Source: Roseovarius mucosus (GTDB lineage: Bacteria > Pseudomonadota > Alphaproteobacteria > Rhodobacterales > Rhodobacteraceae). Taken from it: a DNA stretch of 64,000 nt. Shown here one piece after another: positions 26,611-35,367 of this stretch (positions are counted from its first letter, which is position 1; every line of letters starts with the position of its first letter). Where the stretch lies: positions 620,001 to 684,000 of the forward strand of contig NZ_CP020474.1 of the NCBI RefSeq assembly GCF_002080415.1, in the 5' to 3' direction. Made by a program: the position numbers and the translations under genes. Below the pieces are notes generated by a model. It searched no databases and was not told the origin of the DNA. It was given only the letters and a program-made list of their open reading frames with translations.

Positions 26611-27345
26611 TCAGCAGCCGTCCTTGCGCGCCAAAACGTAGGTATGGATCGAAAACACGCAAGCTCGCGTTTGCGGCAGGCGCAAGACGCATTGGCGTTC
26701 ACTGCGCAAATAGGGATACGCAGCCTCTGCGCTCGGTTGCACCCTCGATCGGGGCTGATGCAAGGTTGGATCGGCATAGCGCAAGGCATTGAACCGCCAA
26801 AGCGGCCGCCCCTCCTGCACCCCATCAAAGAGCCGCTGCACCCGGCGCGCAAGAGCCTCATCATAAGTCTTGACCGGCACGTGAATGGTCGTCAGGGGCC
26901 GACCAATCTTGTCCGCAAGGTGCCAGCTTGCCGGAAAGCACAGAACTGCGGCGGTCAAAACATGCTCATCGCCCCGCCGTTCCATGAGGCAAAGATCCTC
27001 TTGCACCAGTTGCCCCAAAGTCCCCATGGGATCAGTGCGATCAATCGGCACAATGACACCATCGGGGCGCTGCACTTGCTTTGCGGAAACACCATAGGCT
27101 TGGCCGTATTCCTGCAACCAATCCAGCACAAATTGCAAAAGCTCGTCCGCCGCAGGACCCGCCCCGTCTGTGACCGCCAGAACCTCGGCGCGCTGTTCGG
27201 ACAAAAGACGGGCACGCTCGGCCATCTGACCGGCAAAGGCCTCATCGACCTGCAACCAGTCGGCCATCAAGAGCGGGGAAATACCCGGCAGGGCATGCGC
27301 GGCCTCGGGATCATAGGGCAATCGGGTCTGAAGAATCTCTGTCAT
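26611..27345 (-). CDS. DUF3445 / heme-dependent oxidative N-demethylase-like protein
   Basis: 244 residues. The block VLCFPASWHLADKIGRPLTTIHVPVKTY and the end SERQCVLRLPQTRACVFSIHTYV are characteristic of DUF3445, which includes the alpha subunit of a dimethylamine-oxidising heme enzyme of Pseudomonas. Only this subunit-like protein is present, so its substrate is not known. It follows the DUF6314 gene by 9 bases and is probably co-transcribed with it. Confidence 0.85.
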   Translation of the reverse strand: MTEILQTRLPYDPEAAHALPGISPLLMADWLQVDEAFAGQMAERARLLSEQRAEVLAVTDGAGPAADELLQFVLDWLQEYGQAYGVSAKQVQRPDGVIVPIDRTDPMGTLGQLVQEDLCLMERRGDEHVLTAAVLCFPASWHLADKIGRPLTTIHVPVKTYDEALARRVQRLFDGVQEGRPLWRFNALRYADPTLHQPRSRVQPSAEAAYPYLRSERQCVLRLPQTRACVFSIHTYVLARKDGC

Positions 27346-27354
27346 ACCGCAAAC

Positions 27355-27795
27355 TTAGCCAAGCGCCTGCGCCGCCGCATCCGCAAAATCGTCTGAACGA
27401 TGATAGCGCGTCTCCATCCGGTAATCCTTGCGCGGGCCGCGCACATGCCACGTGACCGTAAAGGCGGGCCAATCCGCAAAATCGTAATGCCCGTCATACT
27501 GATCCGGATCACACCAATGCGCGGTCGGCCCGCCCTGAGCCGGCACTGTGTGAAAAAACCGCCCATCCTCGAACCAGACGGACAGATCCACGGACCACAG
27601 ATAGCGCCGCTCAGCCAGAAACCGTGCGCCTGTCTCCAGCACCATCTCGCCGGTCTCATGATAGGCCAAACCTTTGGGCTGCGGTTTCCAGACGGCGCGC
27701 CCGCTGAACCGAGCCGAAGCGCCATCCTCATGTTGAATGACCCGCTCAAGCGTCCAGACGCCTGTAAAATCATCAAGGGTGATGGTGTGTGTCAT
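27355..27795 (-). CDS. DUF6314-family protein
   Basis: 146 residues with no signal peptide or membrane segment. The start FTGVWTLERVIQHEDG, the middle GEMVLETGARFLAERRYLW and the HWCDPDQYDGHYDF pattern match the small lipocalin-like DUF6314 family common in alphaproteobacteria. Function unknown. First gene of a two-gene unit with the DUF3445 protein. Confidence 0.83.
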   Translation of the reverse strand: MTHTITLDDFTGVWTLERVIQHEDGASARFSGRAVWKPQPKGLAYHETGEMVLETGARFLAERRYLWSVDLSVWFEDGRFFHTVPAQGGPTAHWCDPDQYDGHYDFADWPAFTVTWHVRGPRKDYRMETRYHRSDDFADAAAQALG

Positions 27796-27914
27796 GGTCT
27801 ATCCCCTGCGGCAGTCCGCGGCGATTCGCAAGCCAACTGGCCAAGCGGCCGCTCACGACAATGGACGCCACCGTTCGAGCGGCATAAGATCGCGAGGTAT
27901 CTGCAGGAGAGGCC

Positions 27915-28184
27915 ATGAACACGACGCGGCATACCGACCCCAACCCGCAGGCAACACCGGGCGAGCAAATCCTGTTGGCACAGTTGCATCAGGTGCAACG
28001 CGCGCTGGAGCATGCCTATGCCGAACGGCAACGGCAAGAGGCAGAAACCGCCGCCTGTGCGCAGAGGGTCCAAACACTTGAGGCCGAATTGAACCAAGCG
28101 CAGGCGCATCTAAACGCTGTTCTGGCCTCGCGCAGTTGGCGCATTACGGCCCCCTTACGGCGCCTGCTCACGCGCGGAAAATGA
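27915..28184 (+). CDS. Short coiled-coil protein with SRSWRITAPLR tail
   Basis: 89 residues. Residues about 15-70 are a heptad-rich coiled coil (QLHQVQRALEHAYAERQRQE and onward), then LASRSWRITAPLRRLL. That last motif is known from the ends of coiled-coil regions in glycosyltransferases and O-antigen-related proteins, where it follows the coil and precedes the catalytic part. Here it ends the protein, so this may be a stand-alone or a remnant piece. It converges on the GT10 gene with 7 bases between stops. Confidence 0.65.
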   Translation: MNTTRHTDPNPQATPGEQILLAQLHQVQRALEHAYAERQRQEAETAACAQRVQTLEAELNQAQAHLNAVLASRSWRITAPLRRLLTRGK

Positions 28185-28191
28185 TGCCGGA

Positions 28192-29265
28192 TCAGATCAG
28201 CGCAGCAAGGTTGCGCGTCAACGCCTGCGCCAAGCGCTCGTATTCCGCGCAAAGTAGGGATGGCGTGTTGAACAGCGCCGCCATCCGCGCCTGCGCCTCG
28301 CAATAGGCGGACAAGGTCTGTGGATCGGCTGTAAACCCGGCTATCCGCTCTGCCGCCGCCTCTGGCGTCAGACCGTTGAGGTTGACAAATGCCCCCTGCG
28401 GCAGCAGGTCATGAACCCGGTGATCCGCCCCCGCGACATAGAGCGGCACAGCGCCAATCGCGAGGCTGTCGAACAGCTTTTCCGTGATATAGGACCGGTG
28501 ATAGGTGTTCTCGACCGCCGAAAGCACAGCGCAGCGACCGCGCAGATCAAGGTATTTCTCAAGATGCCAATCCGGCAGGGTCTGCCTGCGCGGCAGCACA
28601 TTCCACCCGGCCCCCATCCGCAACAGCCGCTCGCCGGTGCAGGCCAATGCCAGCCGTGTCCGCCAACGCCCCAGGCCGTAAAACCCGGCCTCAGGAAAGG
28701 CCGCATCAAAGCGCGGCTCGTCCCGGTATTCGGCGACAAAGGCCATATCCCATTTTACTGCAGCGAACCGCGCCGTCCAATCCTCTTGTGACAGACGCGC
28801 GTTTTCCGCGAACCAACACCCATAGCGCGTGGGATAGGCGTAATCCGTCAAAAGGAAGTAGGGAATCCGCTCAAACTCATAGATGTCGGATGTCACATGG
28901 TTGAGGAAAACATAGGGCAAAGGCCCCGCTTCAGTCTCAACGACCTGCGCAGGGGTGAGCGGATCTTTGGCCCAGACACAATCCCAAAGTGGTTCTTCTG
29001 ACAAGAGCACAAGGCGCTGATGCGCCGCCAGTCGTGGCGCTAACGCCTCGGCATGGCGATCGAGGTCCTTGGTATGGGCAAGCAGAATGATATCCGCCGC
29101 ATCAAACGTATCCGTGACCGTAATCGCGGGCGCGCAGGCCCGGCGAATGGGATCATAGGCCAAGGGCTGACGGTGCGCATAATCGCCAAAGGGATGCACC
29201 TTGATTGTCAATACCCGCCCTTTGGTTCCGGTAAACTGGCGCCTAAGATACCCATCGAACCACAA
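28192..29265 (-). CDS. GT10 (fucosyltransferase-like) glycosyltransferase
   Basis: 357 residues. The hallmark of GT10 is present near residue 250-280: SAVENTYHRSYITEKLFD followed by a G-VPLY segment, the nucleotide-sugar-binding region shared by alpha-1,3-fucosyltransferases. No signal peptide or membrane segment, as in bacterial members such as H. pylori FutA. The donor could be GDP-fucose or a related sugar. Possible role in capsule or lipopolysaccharide decoration. It stands with a small coiled-coil gene, not in a polysaccharide locus. Confidence 0.82.
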   Translation of the reverse strand: MWFDGYLRRQFTGTKGRVLTIKVHPFGDYAHRQPLAYDPIRRACAPAITVTDTFDAADIILLAHTKDLDRHAEALAPRLAAHQRLVLLSEEPLWDCVWAKDPLTPAQVVETEAGPLPYVFLNHVTSDIYEFERIPYFLLTDYAYPTRYGCWFAENARLSQEDWTARFAAVKWDMAFVAEYRDEPRFDAAFPEAGFYGLGRWRTRLALACTGERLLRMGAGWNVLPRRQTLPDWHLEKYLDLRGRCAVLSAVENTYHRSYITEKLFDSLAIGAVPLYVAGADHRVHDLLPQGAFVNLNGLTPEAAAERIAGFTADPQTLSAYCEAQARMAALFNTPSLLCAEYERLAQALTRNLAALI

Positions 29266-29378
29266 AGGCGCAACGCCGATCCGGGCCTGTGCTGCATGTC
29301 AGGATCTGTGCGATCAACAAGCCCGAAACAAGGCTTGACCATCTGACCAACAGACCCTGACAGCCCGCAACAGCCGCC

Positions 29379-30266
29379 TCAGCGGATCATTTCGATGCGT
29401 GCGCCCGGAAATTGCGCCACGACCGCAAGGGTCTCTTCGCGCGGGATGAGCGCAAGCGCGGTCGACAGGCCATCCGCAACAGCAGCTCTGGGTGCTGAGA
29501 CTGTGATGATGGAGTGAAAAGGCGTATGCCCGTCGGGGCAAACAACGTGATCCCCCCCACCGGGGCGAAGCCCGCCAAACGGTCGCGTTGTAGACACAGC
29601 CCGGTTGCGCAGGACGATATGATCCTCATAGGCCCCGTCCGTGGCAAAGATCCGCGCCTGCCAAGGTCTGTGCAAGGGGCACTGGCCAATACCCTGCAAT
29701 TCCCCAATATCAAGCATCACATCCGTCAAGCCACGGGCACGCATGAGGTCGGCGATCTTGTCGTTGATATAGCCCTGAGCGATACCATTCAGCGTCAGCG
29801 CCATGCCTGTCTTGGCAAAACAGATTTCGCGCGGGTCAATGTAAACCTTGTCCCAGCCAATCAACCCAAAAACCTTGGCGCGCGCGTGTCCAAATGTGCC
29901 GACCTCAAGCAGAGGCAGAACCGTGGGATCAAACACTCCGCCCGATGCGTGGTGCAGTCGGTCCGCCAATAGCAGCACGTCGAGCAATTCGGGCGGGGGC
30001 GCGACCAAACGACCAGAGCGGTTGAGCCAGCTCAAGGAACTGTCGGGGCGAAAGAGGCTGAATATCTGTTCAAGACGCTCCAACTCGGCCTCAATGGCCG
30101 CAAAGACTGGGCGCGCCGCGTCAGGGGAAAGACCCGCAATGGCAAGGCGAGCCGGTGCGCCCATGGCGCGACCCTGCCAATGCGCAGTTTGCGCAGCCAT
30201 GGCGGCAGAGGGGGCCGCAAGAGCGGCAGCAGTAATACTGAGGAAACGGCGGCGGGTCGTGATCAT
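29379..30266 (-). CDS. apbE: FAD:protein FMN transferase (ApbE family)
   Basis: 295 residues from the ATG at 30266, giving a Tat-type signal (TTRRRFLSITAAALAAPSAA). The ApbE fold shows MGAPARLAIAG near the start, SSLSWLNRSG, FDPTVLPL, and GIAQGYINDKIADLM. The family joins FMN to a Thr of flavoproteins such as NqrC, RnfG or NosR in the periplasm. The metal/FAD segment reads DIGELQGIG instead of the usual D-GG-like form. An FNR-type box 140 bases upstream suggests induction at low oxygen. Confidence 0.9.
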   Translation of the reverse strand: MITTRRRFLSITAAALAAPSAAMAAQTAHWQGRAMGAPARLAIAGLSPDAARPVFAAIEAELERLEQIFSLFRPDSSLSWLNRSGRLVAPPPELLDVLLLADRLHHASGGVFDPTVLPLLEVGTFGHARAKVFGLIGWDKVYIDPREICFAKTGMALTLNGIAQGYINDKIADLMRARGLTDVMLDIGELQGIGQCPLHRPWQARIFATDGAYEDHIVLRNRAVSTTRPFGGLRPGGGDHVVCPDGHTPFHSIITVSAPRAAVADGLSTALALIPREETLAVVAQFPGARIEMIR

Positions 30267-30405
30267 GGCGTTCTCTTTATAAAAATCATTTTCAGGGCAA
30301 GACCCTCGTTCGCGATACCCACACCCGAACCACTCATGACACTTGCAAAACGAACACCACACATTGGGCCTGTGTCGACCCTAGGCGGCTTCCAAATGGT
30401 GAAAC

Positions 30406-30419
30406 TTGATCGAGGTCAA
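30406..30419. promoter_or_regulatory. FNR/FnrL-type box upstream of apbE
   Basis: TTGAT-CGAG-GTCAA matches the half-sites TTGAT-N4-GTCAA of FNR-family regulators in Rhodobacterales. It is centred 146 bases before the apbE start. Confidence 0.55.
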
Positions 30420-30485
30420 CTTTTGCAGAGCGCAGGAAAAAAAAGATGACTTAAAAGGGTTCTTTTTGCACGTACTGCAAGAGTA

Positions 30486-30842
30486 CTACTGCCGAAAGGC
30501 GGGTAAACGTCGACGCAGTATAAGCGCCAAGGCGATTCCCATCGCGGCACCCAGCCCGTCCGCCACGAAATCCGCCCATTCCGCTCCGCGTCCGAAATGC
30601 GGCTGAACAATCTCGATCAGGCCGCCATAAGACAAAGCCACAAGCCAAATCAGCGCCCAACTCCGCGGTTGCGCCATCGTGATCGGAATAACCAAAGCGG
30701 CAAACGCCACAAGATGCGCCAACTTATCCAGCCCAAGAAGCGGTGAGTGCCCCCCAGTGGAGGGCATCAGAGTTGTAACGCCGATTGCAAGCGTCATCAG
30801 GGCCGTCAGGATTTTTACCATTCTTGCGCATAGCCCCAACAT
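30486..30842 (-). CDS. VanZ-like membrane protein
   Basis: 118 residues, four hydrophobic segments. The pattern PSTGGHSPLLGLDKLAHLVAFAAL (His-Lys-Phe region after the first helix) and GRGAEWADFVADGLGAAMG near the end are those of the small VanZ family, with D at the characteristic position. The family is linked to teicoplanin resistance in Gram-positives, but the role in alphaproteobacteria is unknown. Start is uncertain: the ATG at 30842 or at 30821. It is followed by 219 bases without a gene before apbE. Confidence 0.8.
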   Translation of the reverse strand: MLGLCARMVKILTALMTLAIGVTTLMPSTGGHSPLLGLDKLAHLVAFAALVIPITMAQPRSWALIWLVALSYGGLIEIVQPHFGRGAEWADFVADGLGAAMGIALALILRRRLPAFRQ

Positions 30843-30864
30843 CTTGGCGCTTCAAGGGCGCGCG

Positions 30865-31107
30865 TCAGAAGTCGAAGAGATCCTCAAGAAAGCCGCCACG
30901 CTTTTTGCGGGGGCGTTGTCCGCGATCGTCTTGGTCGCGCGACTCGTACGCTGGGGCCGCAGTCGCAGGCACCGAGGCGGAGCGATCAATGATCTTGTCC
31001 AACTCGCCCCGGTCCAACCAGACACCCCGGCACTGTGGACAATAGTCGATCTCGACCCCGGCGCGTTCCGCCAGAACCAGTTGCGTGCCGTCGATTGGAC
31101 ATTGCAT
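30865..31107 (-). CDS. TFIIB-type zinc-ribbon protein
   Basis: 80 residues. The N-terminus has CPIDGTQL followed by CPQCRGVWLDRGELDKI, a Cys4 zinc ribbon of the zf-TFIIB class (CxxD..., CPxC-GxWLD). The C-terminal half is charged and ends GGFLEDLFDF. Small cytoplasmic zinc proteins of this kind are of unknown function. It precedes the VanZ-like gene by 22 bases on the minus strand. Confidence 0.87.
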   Translation of the reverse strand: MQCPIDGTQLVLAERAGVEIDYCPQCRGVWLDRGELDKIIDRSASVPATAAPAYESRDQDDRGQRPRKKRGGFLEDLFDF

Positions 31108-31189
31108 GGGCGCTCTCCTTTTGTTGCCTTGTGTGGCATGTGGGGTCGCACCGCTGACGGTGCAACCCAGAGCGCAAACATCCCGCCAC

Positions 31190-31597
31190 TCAGCGGATTA
31201 CATGCACCGCACAGGCCGCATGGCGCACCACCTTGGCGGCAGTAGAACCCAGCAAAAGATCCTGCATACCGGGCCGATGGCTGGCAATCACGATACAGTC
31301 GGGAGTGTGGGCCTCGGCCCAGTCGAGGATGGTACGCCCCGAATGCCCCTCTACCACATGGGCAGAGGCATTGGGCAAAGAGGCGGCGATTTCGGCCAGT
31401 TCAACCTCGATTGCCTTGCGCGCCTCGTTCACATAGCCTTGGGGCAGATAAGAAATTGCATAGCCCGGTACCTGCTCGATCACATGCAAGAGGCTGATGC
31501 GTCCCGTCTCTCCCGCCAAAAGCCGCGCGGCACGTAGCGCTGCATTCGAATCGCGGTCCTGATCAAAGGATACGGGAACCAGAATATGTGCATACAT
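31190..31597 (-). CDS. Universal stress protein (UspA family)
   Basis: 135 residues from the ATG at 31597 (AAAAGGA 6 bases upstream). The Rossmann-like fold begins MYAHILVPVSFDQD and the ATP-binding end reads GSTAAKVVRHAACAVHVI, with IASHRPGMQDLLLG before it. Usp proteins bind nucleotides and are induced by stress, starvation or oxygen limitation. A near-FNR site sits 63 bases upstream of the start, where it would be centred about -41 if the leader is short. Confidence 0.9.
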   Translation of the reverse strand: MYAHILVPVSFDQDRDSNAALRAARLLAGETGRISLLHVIEQVPGYAISYLPQGYVNEARKAIEVELAEIAASLPNASAHVVEGHSGRTILDWAEAHTPDCIVIASHRPGMQDLLLGSTAAKVVRHAACAVHVIR

Positions 31598-31653
31598 GGG
31601 CTGTCCTTTTCTATTGGATAGGCCCATCATCCCCTAGGGGACAGCGCTCTGCC

Positions 31654-31667
31654 ATGATCCAGATCAG
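31654..31667. promoter_or_regulatory. FNR-like site upstream of usp
   Basis: TGAT-CCAG-ATCA is symmetric and matches the inner part of TTGAT-N4-ATCAA; the outermost T and A are replaced by A and G. Spacing to the usp start fits a class II activator site. Confidence 0.45.
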
Positions 31668-31674
31668 GCCCGGT

Positions 31675-31962
31675 TCAGTTCTGCATGTCGCGCACCTGCG
31701 CCGCAATTTGTGCCGCCCAATCGCCAATGATCGGCAAAAACTCGATCTGGCTGAGGGCCCAGATCATCACCGACAAAAGCACCGTTGCCCCCAGCACCGT
31801 GCCAAGCCCGGCGGCAAGCCCCCGCACCAAGCTGAAGGCCAACATGCGCGGCACGGAATTGTGGACACGGATAAAGCGATGTGCATTCAGCGTCTGCAAT
31901 TCGCGGCGCAGGGCTGCCACCTCGCGTGTCAACTCGTCGGTCGGCCTGTTGTCTTGCGTCAT
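31675..31962 (-). CDS. DUF5665-family membrane protein
   Basis: 95 residues. A basic N-terminal half (about 1-45, with coil-like ELTREVAALRRELQTL) is followed by a glycine-rich membrane stretch RGLAAGLGTVLGATVLLSVMIWAL (about 48-72). The pattern is that of DUF5665. Function unknown. The gene overlaps the end of the monooxygenase-like gene by 4 bases, so they are translationally coupled. Confidence 0.83.
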   Translation of the reverse strand: MTQDNRPTDELTREVAALRRELQTLNAHRFIRVHNSVPRMLAFSLVRGLAAGLGTVLGATVLLSVMIWALSQIEFLPIIGDWAAQIAAQVRDMQN

Positions 31963-32279
31963 CCGAAGGTTGCCACCACGTCATACATGACCGGCTCGAA
32001 CCCTTTGCAGAGTGCACTGATTTCGCGATTGCGGGCGCGCATCTCATCACTGCGTAGCATCGCCTGAAAATCTGAGCGCGCGCGCCATTGCGAGTAATTG
32101 GCGATACGGGTTTGGGCATCGTTGACATGCAGACCCGCAGCAATGAATCCCGGTTGTTGCGAGATAAAGTCACGATAGGCGGCGGTCAGCAAATCCATCA
32201 GATCCTGGCAGGTGCCCGGCGTCACCTCAAAGGTGGTGAGCACGGTCTGATGGTCGGTGTCGGTGGTGATATGGGGCAT
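31959..32279 (-). CDS. Antibiotic biosynthesis monooxygenase (ABM)-domain protein
   Basis: 106 residues from the ATG at 32279, which has AAAGGAGG 6 bases upstream. The ferredoxin-like dimeric barrel has the core sequence TTFEVTPGTCQDLMDLL, QPGFIAAGLHVNDAQTRIANYSQW, where the W closes the barrel. Members include quinone-forming monooxygenases and heme-degrading proteins; without a known partner no substrate can be assigned. It is coupled to the DUF5665 gene. Confidence 0.85.
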   Translation of the reverse strand: MPHITTDTDHQTVLTTFEVTPGTCQDLMDLLTAAYRDFISQQPGFIAAGLHVNDAQTRIANYSQWRARSDFQAMLRSDEMRARNREISALCKGFEPVMYDVVATFG

Positions 32280-32391
32280 GGGAAACCTCCTTTTGGGGGC
32301 AAGCCTAGCACGCGCCCCCTGCCCGGTAAATTCCCGGCCCATCTTAACCTGCGCTTTACCCTTTTTAATGAAGGTTAATGCAGAGGTGACG

Positions 32392-33051
32392 ATGCAATTA
32401 CGCCCGCTCTTTGCAGTGCTGATACTGCCATGGCTCGTTGGCATGGCAGAGGCGGGCGCGTGGCCGCGCGCCAAAGGGCAAACCTTTCTTGCGGCAACGG
32501 GACAGCTCGATGCGCCCGACGAAACCGGCCTCGCACGGCAGAGCTTTACACTCTATGCCGAATATGGCGCGACAGAGCGGTTGACGCTGGGCATTGATCT
32601 GGGCGGCGACGCGCTGCAAATGACCAAGACCATCGTCTTTGCCCGCTGGCCCGTTGGACGCCCAGCGCGAGAGGTCAAGATCGCGGTCGAATTGGGCTTG
32701 GGCGAAGTAGCTGAGCAACGCGCACTGCGTCCCGGATTGTCGCTTGGGCGGGGGCTGACACTCTGGGGGCGGCACGGTTGGGCGGCGTTTGACGGGCGGG
32801 CCGTGATGTTTAGCGGGGGACAGATGACGCTCGAAAGCGATATCACGCTTGGTCTTGATATCACTGCGCGCGGCAAGGTGATCGCGCAGATCCAAACCGG
32901 ACAGCCCGCGAAGGGCCAGACCTATGTGCGTTTCGCACCCTCCTATGTGCATGCGACCAAGCCCGGTGCGCACCTGGAATTCGGGCTAATCCTGCCCTTG
33001 TCGGGTGGTGGCGAACGGGGGGTCAAGCTGGGCCTCTGGCGGTCATTCTAA
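32392..33051 (+). CDS. Secreted or outer-membrane protein of unknown function
   Basis: 219 residues with a signal peptide (about 1-20, MQLRPLFAVLILPWLVGMAEA, cleavage near AEAGA). The mature part alternates hydrophobic and polar residues (SFTLYAEYGATERLTLGIDLGG, FGLILPLSG) and ends in Phe, which is typical of an outer-membrane beta-barrel C-terminus. I do not recognise the family. GAGGTGAC 5-10 bases before the ATG. It converges on the beta-helix gene with a 27-base gap. Confidence 0.75.
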   Translation: MQLRPLFAVLILPWLVGMAEAGAWPRAKGQTFLAATGQLDAPDETGLARQSFTLYAEYGATERLTLGIDLGGDALQMTKTIVFARWPVGRPAREVKIAVELGLGEVAEQRALRPGLSLGRGLTLWGRHGWAAFDGRAVMFSGGQMTLESDITLGLDITARGKVIAQIQTGQPAKGQTYVRFAPSYVHATKPGAHLEFGLILPLSGGGERGVKLGLWRSF

Positions 33052-33078
33052 CAGCCCATCAGAGGCCCAAAGAACCTG

Positions 33079-35367
33079 TCAAAGCGGATCGTCGATCCGG
33101 ATACGCAGCACCACCGATCCCGAAACCGGGCTGGGCCAACGCAGGTTGATCCGATCCCGGTTCGGCCCTTGCTGCGCCTCGAAATAGGGGGCCGCGTACA
33201 CCACCGCATTCGCTGCATTACGCAGAGGACCGGCAGGAATGACCGCCTCAACCGTCTGCGCCCAAGCGCCGAACGGCAAGCGTGGCGCAGGCTCGACCTC
33301 CCAAGTGGCAGCGGCACTTTCCTCGGTGTGCTGCATCACCAGCGGACTGGCGACAGGGATATTGATGTTGTGAAAGCTGTTATTGGCAAAGGTGACATTG
33401 CGCACCCGATCATAGTTGAGATCGGCAAAACTCGTGTCGACCATCTCGACCCGGGTAATGGTGCCAATAGTGCGGAACGTGTTGCCAGTGACGGTCACCC
33501 CGTCAAGAAAATGCCCCGCGCCGTGCGGCTTGACCACGATATAGGTGAACCAAGGGGCCATATTGCCGGCCAGAAAAACATTGTCGGTGATGCTAAGCGC
33601 GCTGAACGAAAACTCGCTTGCGAATTCGGGCTCGGCATCATGCTCGTTCACCCATTCGATAAAGCAGTTGTCGATGTAATTGCCGCTGACACTGCCGCGA
33701 TTGTTGATCCGCGTCAGCACAAAACCCGCGACGCGCGCGCCGCCTTGCGAAGTATCCCCCTGAAACACGTGATTGCCAGAGATCAGGGAACTGCTGCCCG
33801 CAAGCACGGCGAAATGTCGAAACAGAACGCTGCGATTATCGCGGATCTTGAGGTCATTGGCATTGGCATTGAACGCGATGCTGCGCCGCTCGGTCGACAA
33901 CAGCGGCCCTTCGTCCGAAATGAACTGGCAGCGGTCGATCATCATCCCTTGATCGCCCTCGCCGTGGCTGGTGATGCCGCGATCCTTGGGACGGGTAAAG
34001 AAACAGTCACGGAAATGATTGGCAGAGCCCTGCGGCGGCAAGAGCACGCCACTGCAATCCCCCGTGCACTGGAAATCCACTTCTGAGAACACCATGCGCG
34101 AGACATCGTCAAAACCGCTGAAATCCAGCAGGTATTTGAACCGCCGGAAGGTAAAGACCTGCGTGCCCGCCGCGTCAAAAAGCGGCTGACTGATGTCGAG
34201 CCGCTGTGCCGCCACGTTCTTGGCGCTGACGTAAACCTCGCGGCCCACACCATTGCCCTCAATCAGCGCGCCCACGGGGATATTGGCCACGTCAATCACA
34301 TTGGTCAGGCGGAGGGGGTTCGCGATGTCATAGCTGGCCTGCGAGGTCACAACATCGGTCGCCCAAGCCGGGCCGCCCCGGATCGTGAACTGGCCATTCT
34401 GGATGACGTGGCGCTGGTTATAGGTAGAGCGGTTGTTCACTGCCGCAGCCATATCAACCGGCCCGCGCAGAACCACCTTGCGCCCAGCCAGATCAAGCGT
34501 GACGTGATCGGGATTGTTCAAAAGCGCCTGATAGGCCTTTTTGAAGGCCAGTTCGCTATCGCCAAACGCATCAATATAAGCGGGCAGATCGTAGTTCTTG
34601 GTCAATGCGAGAATGGCCGCATCCGGCATCACGAGCGTGCCCTCGAACCGGATGCGGTTCTGGATCGTGGTGCTTTGCCCAAGGAAATATTGGCCTGCGG
34701 GCACGATGATCTCGCGGCCCTGCGCCGCAGTGTCAGCGGCCTCGAAAGCGGCATGATCATCCGTCACCCCATCGCCAATCGCGCCGTAATCACGCACATC
34801 GACCGTGCTGAGGATATCGCGCAGGAAAAAGCGGCTGACATCCTCGATGGTGATGTCGTCAATGCGTACCACGCCACCGCTCGGCCCGCTCAGATCAAGA
34901 CCGAAATGGCCGAAAATCGCAGCGCGCCCCCAAGGCATATCCACGCCGGTGCGCGTGCCCGTGCCTACAATGGCCGTCACCTCGACAACCGCGCCATAGG
35001 TGGTCAACGCGATCTGCGGTCCGGTCACCGTCACCCCGGGCAGGGCGGCACCCCCTGCCCCACCGGCAAAGGCCGCGATGCGCACACTCGGCAGATTGCC
35101 GGCAATCGCCTTGATCCGCGCTCGGATTTGCAGGTAGCAACCGGGTAAGATCGGCGTTTCGCCCATCGAGCGCAAACGCTGCACAGCCTCGGTCTTTTGC
35201 AATTCCAGCGCCCCACCAAAATCCTGATCGGCGGGGACAAAGGCTGCGTCGACGGCGTTTGCATAGGTGTCAGACCCCGGTCGCCCATCCCCGCGCGACC
35301 ACTGGTCCAGACCGTTTGCAAAGGGGGGCGGCATGAAAACGATGCCGTCGGTGATTGCCTTGTTCAT
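33079..35367 (-). CDS. Large right-handed beta-helix protein (pectate-lyase / GH28-like superfamily)
   Basis: 762 residues from the ATG at 35367 (AGGAAAGGG 6-14 bases upstream). Residues about 1-190 are a beta-rich N-terminal part; then VDVRDYGAIGDGVTDDHAAFEAA marks the entrance of the Pec_lyase superfamily beta-helix (about 205-620), with repeated N-G-N/V-G-N-type turns (ISGNHVF, VSGNYIDN, ITDNVFLAGN, VTGNTFRT). The C-terminal ~100 residues are a separate beta domain. No signal peptide, so a type I secretion or intracellular location is open. It could be a polysaccharide-active enzyme or a structural fibre/tail-spike-like protein. Confidence 0.78.
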   Translation of the reverse strand: MNKAITDGIVFMPPPFANGLDQWSRGDGRPGSDTYANAVDAAFVPADQDFGGALELQKTEAVQRLRSMGETPILPGCYLQIRARIKAIAGNLPSVRIAAFAGGAGGAALPGVTVTGPQIALTTYGAVVEVTAIVGTGTRTGVDMPWGRAAIFGHFGLDLSGPSGGVVRIDDITIEDVSRFFLRDILSTVDVRDYGAIGDGVTDDHAAFEAADTAAQGREIIVPAGQYFLGQSTTIQNRIRFEGTLVMPDAAILALTKNYDLPAYIDAFGDSELAFKKAYQALLNNPDHVTLDLAGRKVVLRGPVDMAAAVNNRSTYNQRHVIQNGQFTIRGGPAWATDVVTSQASYDIANPLRLTNVIDVANIPVGALIEGNGVGREVYVSAKNVAAQRLDISQPLFDAAGTQVFTFRRFKYLLDFSGFDDVSRMVFSEVDFQCTGDCSGVLLPPQGSANHFRDCFFTRPKDRGITSHGEGDQGMMIDRCQFISDEGPLLSTERRSIAFNANANDLKIRDNRSVLFRHFAVLAGSSSLISGNHVFQGDTSQGGARVAGFVLTRINNRGSVSGNYIDNCFIEWVNEHDAEPEFASEFSFSALSITDNVFLAGNMAPWFTYIVVKPHGAGHFLDGVTVTGNTFRTIGTITRVEMVDTSFADLNYDRVRNVTFANNSFHNINIPVASPLVMQHTEESAAATWEVEPAPRLPFGAWAQTVEAVIPAGPLRNAANAVVYAAPYFEAQQGPNRDRINLRWPSPVSGSVVLRIRIDDPL

